21,744 bases of DNA from DATAEK01 sp036258055. Its GTDB lineage: Bacteria; Acidobacteriota; Vicinamibacteria; Vicinamibacterales; 2-12-FULL-66-21. The DNA is taken from assembly GCA_036258055.1 (NCBI GenBank), contig DATAEK010000197.1, positions 1-21,744 of the forward strand, written 5' to 3'. Made by a program: the position numbers and the translations under genes. The notes beneath the pieces were generated by a model that saw only the letters and a list, made by a program, of their open reading frames with translations, did not search any database and was not told the DNA's origin. Shown piece after piece: positions 8,130 through 16,200 of the stretch. The stretch's first letter is position 1. Each line of letters opens with the position of its first letter.

Positions 8130-8138
8130 TGCTATTTT
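8130..8138 (+). promoter_or_regulatory. Possible extended -10 of the RRM gene
   Basis: TGCTATTTT matches an extended -10 (TGn plus a T-rich hexamer) about 75 bp upstream of the RRM start, within the 220 bp uvrA-RRM divergent intergenic region. A perfect TTGACA lies at 8116-8121 but is only 11 bp away, too close for a normal -35/-10 pair. I saw no other feature in this intergenic stretch. Confidence 0.3.
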
Positions 8139-8211
8139 GTTGGGACCTGTCGGCAGGGGTGGGGCGGGCGGTGCCCGTTTCGGCCGGATGTCGGCGCATC
8201 ACGAGGGAGCT

Positions 8212-8835
8212 GTGTCAGTCCGTCTGTTCATCGGCAACCTGCCGTACGCGGCAACAGAGGCAGAGTTGCGCGAGCACCTGTCCGGCGTCGGCCAACCATC
8301 ACAAATCGTGCTCCCGGTCGATCGTGAGACCGGACGTCCGCGAGGGTTCGCCTTCGTGGACTACACCGACCGTGCGGTCGCTGAAGAAGCGATTCGCCGG
8401 TATCACCAGCAACCGTTCAAGGGACGTCCGCTGGCCGTCAGCGAAGCAAGGCCGCGCGAGGAACGTCCGGCGGGCCCGCGCCCGGGCGGCGGCTTTGGTG
8501 GACCTCGGCCCTCGGGCCCTGGTGGTTTTGCGCCGCGTCCGAGCGGTGGCGGGTTCGCACCCCGTCCCGCCGATGCGGGAGCGGGCGGTCAGCCGGCTCG
8601 AAGCCGAAACTTCGGCCCGGATGCTCCCCCCAAGAACAAGCGGAAGCCGCCTCGCAAGGATGGCGACCGCGGCCCGAAGGGTCCAATCAAAGAGCGGCCG
8701 GTGGGGCGCCTGTACGACGCCGACGAGGATTGGCAGGCGCAGCCGGAGGACGACCTCGACATCGATAACATCGCGACCAGCGCGAAGCAGGACGACACCG
8801 AGAAACTGGAAGACACCGAGAAAGAGGACGAGTAG
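8212..8835 (+). CDS. RRM-domain RNA-binding protein with Gly/Pro-rich linker and acidic tail
   Basis: A single N-terminal RNA-recognition motif occupies about residues 2-80, with RNP2 LFIGNLPY at 5-12 and RNP1 RGFAFVDY at 44-51. This resembles the short bacterial and cyanobacterial RRM proteins linked to cold response and mRNA binding. It is followed by a disordered region with repeated GGFAPRP-like units, then a Lys/Arg-rich stretch (NKRKPPRKDGDRG), and finally a strongly acidic end (DDLDIDNI ... EKLEDTEKEDE). I chose the GTG at 8212 because GAGG sits 5 nt upstream and the protein then begins MSVRLFIGN, as is usual in this family; ATG 8188 is a less supported alternative. RNA targets are unknown. 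Confidence 0.88.
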   Translation: MSVRLFIGNLPYAATEAELREHLSGVGQPSQIVLPVDRETGRPRGFAFVDYTDRAVAEEAIRRYHQQPFKGRPLAVSEARPREERPAGPRPGGGFGGPRPSGPGGFAPRPSGGGFAPRPADAGAGGQPARSRNFGPDAPPKNKRKPPRKDGDRGPKGPIKERPVGRLYDADEDWQAQPEDDLDIDNIATSAKQDDTEKLEDTEKEDE

Positions 8836-8879
8836 CCGCTCGCGCCTGCTTTTTGCATACAGATCCGTCTGGTTCGCCG

Positions 8880-9758
8880 ATGTTGGACGGATTCCATCAT
8901 TCCTTCACACGCGGGCCGGCGAATTCGTCGCGGTCCGTGGTCCATTTCGGCGCGCTTCTGACTCTGTCCGCTCTCGTCGCGTTTGCTCTCTCGCTGGCGC
9001 ACCATTTCGCACCCGTTTCTGTCAGGTGGCCCGTTACTGCGCCGGTGAACCGGGACATTCGTCTCATTCGCGCACCGGAGCCGGCCCTGAGGATTGTCCA
9101 CGACCTCGTGACCGCGCGGGTGCAAGTGCCCCTGGTGCAGTCGCTCGACTCCCCGACGCTGTTGCACCGCTCCGAAGATTCGCTGGCCGAGGCGCGGCCA
9201 ACCGCCCTGGCGGCCCTCCCAGGGGGCACCGATGCCGTCCCGGCAACTCAACCGCGGCGGGCGGCGACGGGCGGCGATCTCCCGAATCACGCTGCGGTCT
9301 CGCCACTCGCAGCTACGCCAATCGCGCGCGGTCTGGACCCAACCTTGATGGCGCCCACGAGCTCTTCAGTGGCTGTGCCCGCGATCGAGCCGACCGCGGG
9401 AGCTTCGGACCGTGTACCTGCGGCGATCGATCAGAGAAGGCTCGTGCGGGACACGTTGAAGCGTTACGAGCAGGCCTACAACGATTTGGATGCGTCGGCT
9501 GCTCAGGACGTGTGGCCCAGCGTGAATCGCGACGCCCTCGAGAAGGCGTTCTCCGGCCTCACCGAACAGTACGTGACGTTGAGCCACTGCGACGTTGAGG
9601 TGACCGGCAGCGCTGGTCGAGCCGACTGCACAGGCACGGCTCGCTGGACGCCCCGTGTCGGAGGCGGCTCGCACTTCGAGTCGCGCCGCTGGAGCTTTCG
9701 GTTGAAGGGGGATCAGCAGGGCTGGACGATCGTCAGCGCGACCGTCGCTGACCGCTGA
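8880..9758 (+). CDS. Membrane-anchored protein with NTF2-like C-terminal domain
   Basis: I do not recognise a named family for the full 292-residue product. It has a short basic N-terminus, one hydrophobic helix (about residues 20-42, FGALLTLSALVAFALSLA), and a long Ala/Pro/Thr-rich, probably disordered extracytoplasmic stretch to about 185. The compact C-terminal domain (about 190-292) begins LKRYEQAYNDLDASA and contains two Cys (SHCDVEV, ADCTGTA). That domain looks like the NTF2/SnoaL-like fold often placed behind signalling domains, but no active-site residues can be assigned. The start is uncertain: ATG 8880 lacks a Shine-Dalgarno, and TTG 8853 would add nine residues and leave 17 bp after the RRM gene. 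It ends 14 bp from the convergent barrel gene. Confidence 0.7.
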   Translation: MLDGFHHSFTRGPANSSRSVVHFGALLTLSALVAFALSLAHHFAPVSVRWPVTAPVNRDIRLIRAPEPALRIVHDLVTARVQVPLVQSLDSPTLLHRSEDSLAEARPTALAALPGGTDAVPATQPRRAATGGDLPNHAAVSPLAATPIARGLDPTLMAPTSSSVAVPAIEPTAGASDRVPAAIDQRRLVRDTLKRYEQAYNDLDASAAQDVWPSVNRDALEKAFSGLTEQYVTLSHCDVEVTGSAGRADCTGTARWTPRVGGGSHFESRRWSFRLKGDQQGWTIVSATVADR

Positions 9759-9772
9759 AGCAGCCGCCTGCC

Positions 9773-10939
9773 TCAGAAGGCGTATTCGAGCCCGATCGTT
9801 GGCGTAATCGACGCGGTCAGCCCGCGACTCACGAGCGGCCAGGCCAGGTAGCCGCTGAGCACGAGCGTACCAGAGACGTTCCACTTCGTGCTGATCACGG
9901 CATTCAGCAGGGTGCTCCCCGTCAGCCCCGGCGCGAGCCGCAACGTATCCACGCCGACGATGGTGGGATGCGGAGCGCTCATGAGGGTCAGGTCTCGCAG
10001 TTCGCTGACCTGCCGTCCCAGCAGCTCACCCGAGATGGTCAGCCGGGGATGCGCGGCAATCGAGGCGGCGCCGTTGAATGTCGTCTCGTCGGACACGCCG
10101 CCCCTCACGATGCCGACGTTGGCGTGCATCCCCCAGACGCCCCGTTCGGTCGACGCCACACCCAGAATGCGCCACGAGACTTTGCCCGCGCCGAGAAGGT
10201 TCTCCTCGTTGCCGGTTGGCAGCCTGACCTCGGCCGCAGCAGCAACGCCGCCACTGTGCCCGCTGACCAACGTGTACTTCGCGCGCACTGCGAGATCCGC
10301 AGCGCCGCTGACCGTCGCTGTCGCGCGGGCCTGGACGACTGACGAGCCTCGATACACGTTGACTCGATCCCCCTCGAGCGTCAGCCTGACGAACGGTATC
10401 GCGGCGCCGACTTCGAATCGATCGCCGATGCCAACGCTGCCGAAGAGCGTCATGCGGCTCGTCCGGATGCGGAGCGTCAACGACTCGGTATCGAAGGGCG
10501 TCACCTCGTCGCGGAACTTGTTGGCCACGGTGACGAGCGTGCCGTCGCGAAGCGACAGCCCATCCAGATGGTCGAATGCGCTCGTGCTGCCGGAAATCCC
10601 GAGGGAGGCGCGGCCATTTCCTGGCGTGAGCGCGCGTTCCACAAATACGGCGCCGAAGCTTGGCGAGGCGCGCTCGACGGTGCCGAGGTCGGAGTTCAGG
10701 CGATAGAGGAAGCCGCTCGACGAGGTCGCAATCGGTACTGACGTCAGGTTGACGAGGAGCGCCCGCGCGATCGTGTCAGCGACGGCGGCAGCGGCCGCGC
10801 GGTCACGCTCGAAGTCCGACGTCGGCACGGATTGATTCGTGAGGAGGAACGCGACGACGTCGCGGACGGTCTCCTGCCCGCGGGCTGGGGCGACAGTCGC
10901 CAGGAGCGCAAAGACGATGACCGAAGCGTGGCGACACAT
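9773..10939 (-). CDS. Predicted outer-membrane beta-barrel protein
   Basis: The 388-residue product starts with a signal peptide (MCRHASVIVFALLATVAPARG before QET). It continues with an N-terminal segment containing RDVVAFLLTNQSVPTSDFERD, then many alternating amphipathic strands with Gly and aromatic residues. It ends in EYAF, a terminal Phe of the kind recognised by the BAM complex. This supports an outer-membrane barrel; the substrate is unknown. The ATG at 10937-10939 lies 16 bp after the stop of the upstream lipoprotein gene; a longer start at 10984 would overlap that gene by 29 bp and disturb the signal peptide. The two genes form a probable operon. Confidence 0.75.
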   Translation of the reverse strand: MCRHASVIVFALLATVAPARGQETVRDVVAFLLTNQSVPTSDFERDRAAAAAVADTIARALLVNLTSVPIATSSSGFLYRLNSDLGTVERASPSFGAVFVERALTPGNGRASLGISGSTSAFDHLDGLSLRDGTLVTVANKFRDEVTPFDTESLTLRIRTSRMTLFGSVGIGDRFEVGAAIPFVRLTLEGDRVNVYRGSSVVQARATATVSGAADLAVRAKYTLVSGHSGGVAAAAEVRLPTGNEENLLGAGKVSWRILGVASTERGVWGMHANVGIVRGGVSDETTFNGAASIAAHPRLTISGELLGRQVSELRDLTLMSAPHPTIVGVDTLRLAPGLTGSTLLNAVISTKWNVSGTLVLSGYLAWPLVSRGLTASITPTIGLEYAF

Positions 10940-10955
10940 CGCTCGTTGGTGACGC

Positions 10956-11915
10956 TCAATTTTTGAGTTCGATGCGATCGGCACGCAGCTTCTGGCTCTC
11001 GATCGTGCCCGTTACCGTGACCGTCGTGCCGCGGTCCACGTCCTTACACGATCCGTTGCTGAACGTGGTGTCCGCCGTCGTGAACACCGTCGTTTTCTTC
11101 ACCTCGAACTGCAGAGTTGGACACTTGCCCGTTAGCGACTCGACCTTTCCGCTCACGGTCGCCTGCGGCGCCGGTGGCGGTGTCGGCGCGGGAGGTGGAT
11201 TGGGCGTCGGCTGTGGCGGCGTCGGTGTAGGCGCCGGCGACGGCGTCGGTGCAGGCGCCGGCGTCGGCGACGGCGTCGGTGTAGGCGGCGGCGCTGCAGG
11301 TTGCGGCGATTGACTCAGCGTCATCGATTGCCCTGCGATCGTCAGTGACCCAGTGCGGGCGGCGCCGGAATTGGCGGAGACCGTGACGGAGAGCGTGCGT
11401 GATCCGCTGCCCGAAGGGGGTGCAAGCGCGATCCACGATGCATTCGTGGACGCAGTCCACTGGCAGACCGAGGGCGTATCGACCTGAGCCGAAAGAGTCG
11501 CGCCGGCGGGGTCCGCCGTGGGCGGCGGCATGGTCACACGATACGTGCACGGCGCGGCATCCTGTCCGACGCCGACGCGCTGATCCTCCACGAGGATCGC
11601 GCCGCTGCGACTGACTGGATCCGCGTTCTGCGCGACACGAAATGCTACGGTGCCATCACCTTGCCCGTTCGCTGACGATGTGAACGACAGCCACGAGTTC
11701 TGACTCGAGGCTGTCCACCCGCACTCCCGCGCCACCGTGACGGTGATCATCCCGCTGCCGCCTGACGCCGTGAATGATGAGCTCGAGGTGGCTGCCGTCA
11801 GTTGACACCGTTCCGCCGTCGAAGGCGCAGTCACGCTCGTTGACGTCGACTGCCCGCACGCGACACTCACCAGGATCGGAACGACACAGCAGGCTCGAAA
11901 AACACCCGCATGCAC
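10956..11915 (-). CDS. Lipoprotein with two BACON domains and a DUF5666 domain
   Basis: The 319-residue product has an N-terminal export signal ending SVAC, so Cys20 is a plausible but atypical lipidation site. Two BACON-type Ig-like domains follow (about 37-118 and 123-202), recognisable from the WTAS-x-NSWL/NASWI motifs and the closing GVGQ/TLSQ strands. A Pro/Thr/Ala-rich linker (about 203-250) leads to a C-terminal DUF5666-like OB/beta domain (about 251-318; VSGKVESLTG ... VTVTGTIES). BACON domains are thought to bind glycans or mucins; that role here is inference. The start is a GTG (11913-11915), since no ATG occurs before residue 56. It is the first gene of an operon with the barrel protein, and is divergent from the phosphatase-fold gene. 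Confidence 0.8.
   Translation of the reverse strand: MHAGVFRACCVVPILVSVACGQSTSTSVTAPSTAERCQLTAATSSSSFTASGGSGMITVTVARECGWTASSQNSWLSFTSSANGQGDGTVAFRVAQNADPVSRSGAILVEDQRVGVGQDAAPCTYRVTMPPPTADPAGATLSAQVDTPSVCQWTASTNASWIALAPPSGSGSRTLSVTVSANSGAARTGSLTIAGQSMTLSQSPQPAAPPPTPTPSPTPAPAPTPSPAPTPTPPQPTPNPPPAPTPPPAPQATVSGKVESLTGKCPTLQFEVKKTTVFTTADTTFSNGSCKDVDRGTTVTVTGTIESQKLRADRIELKN
11218..11295. repeat. GC-rich imperfect tandem repeat encoding a Pro/Thr linker
   Basis: Three imperfect units of 24, 30 and 24 bp (11218-11241, 11242-11271, 11272-11295) each start GGCGTCGGTG. The repeat lies inside the BACON lipoprotein gene and encodes its PTPTPSP-type linker on the minus strand. All unit lengths are multiples of three, so copy-number change would alter linker length without shifting the frame. 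Confidence 0.75.
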
Positions 11916-11965
11916 GCCGACGGCAGATGCACAAAGTCAGCCACAGCATTTCCCGATCGAGCCGG

Positions 11966-11974
11966 TGTTAAGAT
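11966..11974 (+). promoter_or_regulatory. Possible extended -10 of the phosphatase-fold gene
   Basis: TGTTAAGAT is an extended -10 match. It predicts a transcript start near 11982, downstream of the ATG at 11910 and upstream of the TTG at 12006, which supports the shorter gene model. No good -35 is visible. Confidence 0.3.
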
Positions 11975-12005
11975 CGATCGAGCGGTTCTCTTCTCTTCCT
12001 CATCC

Positions 12006-13166
12006 TTGGCAATTCACGTTCACATCTGGCTCGGCCGTTTCACACTCGTGGGTGTTCTTGCGGCTGCAGGTACTGTCTCGAGTGCGTGCGCGGGCGGCTA
12101 CGCTCTGGTGCGGCGCGATCCGCCGTCAACGCACGAGCTGTCGTGGTTCGCGCCGGCGGCGGCACCGGATCGACGAAGGCTCGAGCGGTGGGCCGTAGGT
12201 GTCGGGCCTCCATACGTGCGTGCGGCGCTACCGCGATTGCCAATCGCGGATTGCATGCTGGTCGTCAGCTGGAACACGGCGGTCGGAGACGCCGACGTCG
12301 TCGAGCTCGTGCGCCGACTTCGGGTTGCGAACGGCACCGACATCCTGCTCGTGCTGCTGCTGCAGGAAACCTATCGACGCGGAAGCGATGTGCCGTCCAC
12401 GCTGCCGGCGGCGGCATCGTTCGCCGGCCAACTCGGTCATCGGGCCGCGACGCTGAAAACACGGGACATCGCCTCGATCGCGGAAGCCACGCAACTGGGG
12501 GCGTACTACGTGCCGTCGATGCGAAACGGCGGCGCCGAATCCAATGAGGATCGCGGGAATGCCATTCTCTCGAGCCTGCCGCTCACGGATGTGTCCGCGA
12601 TCGAACTGCCATTCGAAGGGCAGCGTCGGGTGGCCGTCGCCGCGACGGTCGCCGGGGCGACGAGTACGGGGACCCGTTGGTCCCTGCGCGTCGTCTCCGC
12701 GCACCTCGACAACATGGTCGGTCCTCGCCGCTTGTGGTTCGCCGGCGGCGAGTACGCGCGCGCGCGTCAGGCGCGCGCGCTGGTCTCGTTCCTCGCGGAC
12801 GCTGATGCGGCGGTGCTCGGGGGAGACTTCAACACCTGGTTCGGGTTTGGCGACCTGGCATACACGGAGATGGCCCTGGCGTTCCCCGGCTCGCGGCCGC
12901 GCGACCCCCGCCCGACATTCCGCAACCTGTTGCGTCTGGATCACGTGTTCTTCCGGTTGCCGCCTGGATGGCAGGCAGATGTCCGTCGAGGAAACGAGCG
13001 ACTGGGTTCTGATCACTATCCACTCATCTCGACCGTAAGGACGGCATCAACGACGTGCGCCATCCGGGATTCAGATGTGGCCGGGCATTCGAGTGAATAT
13101 CTCGCGCCGCGTCGTGGCGAACCGCGACGCCTCGTGGTCGGCCCGCCCCTGATCGAGTGGATATAA
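12006..13166 (+). CDS. Exported endonuclease/exonuclease/phosphatase (EEP) family protein
   Basis: This is a metal-dependent phosphodiesterase or nuclease of the DNase I-like fold. Catalytic motifs appear in order (386-residue model): Asn90 in SWNTAVG, Glu121 in LLQETYR, EDRGNAIL, His233 in SAHLDN, Asp274/Asn276 in GGDFNTW, Asp312 in RLDHVFF and Asp336/His337 in GSDHYPL. The triad is therefore intact. The N-terminus is a hydrophobic segment ending SSAC, suggesting export and possibly a lipoprotein. Substrate (nucleic acid, phosphoinositide or sphingomyelin-like) cannot be decided. The start is uncertain: TTG 12006 gives a sensible signal peptide, GTG 12048 is shorter, and ATG 11910 would overlap the divergent lipoprotein gene by 6 bp. 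Confidence 0.85.
   Translation: MAIHVHIWLGRFTLVGVLAAAGTVSSACAGGYALVRRDPPSTHELSWFAPAAAPDRRRLERWAVGVGPPYVRAALPRLPIADCMLVVSWNTAVGDADVVELVRRLRVANGTDILLVLLLQETYRRGSDVPSTLPAAASFAGQLGHRAATLKTRDIASIAEATQLGAYYVPSMRNGGAESNEDRGNAILSSLPLTDVSAIELPFEGQRRVAVAATVAGATSTGTRWSLRVVSAHLDNMVGPRRLWFAGGEYARARQARALVSFLADADAAVLGGDFNTWFGFGDLAYTEMALAFPGSRPRDPRPTFRNLLRLDHVFFRLPPGWQADVRRGNERLGSDHYPLISTVRTASTTCAIRDSDVAGHSSEYLAPRRGEPRRLVVGPPLIEWI
12755..12780. repeat. Alternating CG tract forming an inverted repeat
   Basis: Twelve bases of strict CG alternation (12755-12766), a TCAG centre, and ten more alternating bases (12771-12780) form a near-perfect palindrome with 10 bp arms. It lies within the coding region of the EEP protein, encoding an Ala/Arg-rich segment between the catalytic His and Asp motifs. 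Confidence 0.8.
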
Positions 13167-13167
13167 T
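13162..13167 (+). promoter_or_regulatory. Possible -10 element of the kinase gene
   Basis: A perfect TATAAT overlaps the last codons and stop of the upstream EEP gene, about 70 bp before the kinase start. No consensus -35 is visible at the right distance, and the nearby TG is one base off the extended -10 position. Confidence 0.35.
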
Positions 13168-13235
13168 CGCCGCGTCCCTCCGATGAGCGTTCGCCTGGGT
13201 TTCGACCGATCCCACTGCCCCGCGAGGTGTCGGGC

Positions 13236-16200
13236 GTGAACGTGCCTGCCGGCACCCGCATCGGTCCGTACGAGATCCTGTCGCAGCTGGGCGCTGGTGG
13301 CATGGGGGAGGTGTATCGCGCCGCCGACTCACGGCTTGGCCGTGACGTCGCGGTCAAGATGATCCGGCGAGCGCTCGTACACGACGAGACCGCGCTCGAC
13401 CGGCTCCTTCGCGAAGCCACGCTCGCCTCGTCGCTGAATCACCCCAACATCGTCACGATCTACGAGACCGGCGTCGTCGGCCACGACCGCTATGTCGCGA
13501 TGGAGCTCATCGACGGCGCCACGCTCCGGGAGGTCGCAAACCAGGGCATCGAACTCTCCCGGATCGTCTCTATCGCGCGCCAGATTGCGGAAGCCCTCGC
13601 AGTGGCGCACGCGGCGCAGATCATCCACCGCGACATCAAGCCCGAAAACGTCATGGTCAGGCCGGATGGCTACGTCAAGCTGCTGGATTTTGGCCTGGCG
13701 CGACTCCAGCCGGATGCCCTCGCTGCCGGTAGCACCACCGCCGGTACCGACGCGGGGCTGATCCTCGGCACGATTGGATACATGGCGCCCGAACAGGCGC
13801 GCGGCGAAAAGGTCACGCCGGAAGCGGACGTCTTCGCGCTCGGCGTTCTGCTCTACGAGCTCGTCACCGGACGTCATCCGTTCATCGCCGCGTCGCCGAT
13901 GGGCACGCTTCACGCGCTGATGTGGGAGACACCGGAACCGCCGTCGCTCCTCAACCCTGAGCTGCCACGTCCGCTCGATCAACTGATCCTCGAAGCGCTT
14001 CAGAAGGATCCGAAGCTCAGGCCCGGCGCGAGCGAGGTCATGTTCCGCCTGAACCTCGCGCACGATTCCGGCGTCGCGGCCGCGCTGTCGTCAGTCACCG
14101 TCTTGCCGCGCAAGATGTCTGCCCCGCAGGACGTCGTCGGTCGCGAACGTGAGCTCGACGCCCTGATCCACGAGTTCGAGGCGGCCGATCGCGGCAAGGG
14201 CCGGTTAGTGCTCGTGTCGGGCGAAGCCGGCATGGGCAAGACTACGCTGGTCGACGCGTTCGTCCGGCAGCTCGAGGAGGGCGGAAGCCCGGTGCGCGTC
14301 GGTCGAGGCCGCTGCTCGGAACGTCTCGCGGGAAGCGAAGCCTATCTTCCGGTGCTGGAAGTGCTCGACAGCATGCAGCGCCACGAGCACCTTGGCAGCA
14401 TCTCTCGGCTCATTCGCGCGCTCGCCCCCAGTTGGTACGTGCAGATCATGCCGCCGTCACCCAACGACTCGTCAGCGGCGCGGCTTGCCGCTGAAACCGT
14501 CGGGGGATCGCAGGAGCGTCTCAAACGCGAAATCGCCGCGCTCTTCGAGGAGGTCGCACGCCTCCAGCCGGTCGTCCTCTGCTTCGATGACATGCACTGG
14601 GCGGATCCGTCGACCACGGATTTGCTCGGATACCTCGCGCGGCGCCTGGCGGAGTCGCGCATCCTGATCGTCGTGACCTCGCGGCCGTCAGAGCTCGCGC
14701 AGGCCAGACACCCCTTCCTGCCGCTCAAGCTCGACCTCGTGGCACATGGTCTGTGCCGCGAGATCGCCCCGTCGTACCTCGATGTCGAGCAAATCGTCCG
14801 CTACGTTGCCCTGCAGTTTCCAGATCACGACTTCCCCGCTGGCTTCGCGCAGCTGATTCACGACCGCACCGACGGCAACCCGTTGTTCATGTCGGAGCTT
14901 CTCCGCGAGCTGCGGCGGCGGCAGATCGTCCGCCAGGAAGATGGCCGATGGATCGTCGAAGAGGACTTGCGGAGGCTGGAGAGCGAGCTCCCCGAATCGG
15001 TCCGCAGCCTGATTCAGCGCAAGGTCGACGCGCTCGACGACCCGGATCGGCGGCTGCTCGCGGCGGCCAGCGTGCAGGGAGTTGATTTCGATTCGGCCCT
15101 CGTGGCTTCGGTGCTCCAGCTGCCAGACGACGACGTGGAGGATCGCCTCGAACGTCTCGAACGCGAGCATGCGCTCGTGCGATTCGTCGACGAGCACGAG
15201 AATGCCGACCGGTCACTGACAGTGCGGTACCGCTTCGCGCATCACGTCTACCACAACGCCTTCTACGACTCGTTGCGCGCGACCCGGCGCGTCGCGCTCA
15301 GTCGCGGTGTCGCCGACGTGCTGATCCGCCGCACCGGCGATCAACCTGGGGAACGCGCCGCGGACATCGCCATCCTGTTCGAAGCCGCGCGAGACAACAT
15401 TCGGGCGGCCGAGTACTGGAATCGCGCAGCGCAGGCCGCAGCGCGGCTCTACGCGCACGATGAAACCGCACAACTCGCGCAACGCGGACTGGCGCTGCTG
15501 CAGAACGAACCCGAGAGCCAGGCGCGCGCAGCCGCGGAACTTGGACTGCAGATGACGTACGGCCTGGCGATCAAGACCAGCCAGGGATACGCAGTCCCAG
15601 CAGTCGGAGAGGCCTACGCCCGCGCCCGCGAGCTCTGCCGTCAGGTCGACGATCCTGCACGGGTCATCCCCGTCCTCATCGGTCTCGCCGCTCACCACGT
15701 CGTCAGTGGTGACATCCGCGCCTCGCACGACGTGTCGCTCGAGATGCTCGGGCTCTTCGAACGGCTCGGCGATCCGCATTTGCAGATGATTGGACTGTGG
15801 TCTGTGGGCGCCGCGCTCTTTCATCTTGGCGAGCTCGAAGCGTCGCACGATCACCTCGCCCGTGCGCTGGAGCTCTACGATCCTGCGTTTCACACGCCGC
15901 GCGTCTGGCAAACCGGCATCGAGCCGGGCATCTTCTGCCGCTGTGAGATCTCACGTACTCTGACGATGCTCGGCTATCCCGAACAGGGAATCGTCCAGGC
16001 CAGCCAGGCAGTCGCCCAGGCGAGAGCGATCGATCATCCGCAGCCGCTGGCGTTCGCGCTGCTGTTCGAGATCTTCGCGCACCTGGCGCTTCGCTCACCC
16101 GCCGCCGTCATGACGACGTTCGACGAGCTGTCGACGGTCTGTACGGCACATGGCATCGCGCAGGAATTGCAGTGGGCAGTGCCGCTGCGTGCTCGCGCCC

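Noticed and set aside
8116..8138. TTGACA plus TATTTT as a standard promoter
   Set aside because: The spacer is only 11 bp; only the extended -10 part was kept.
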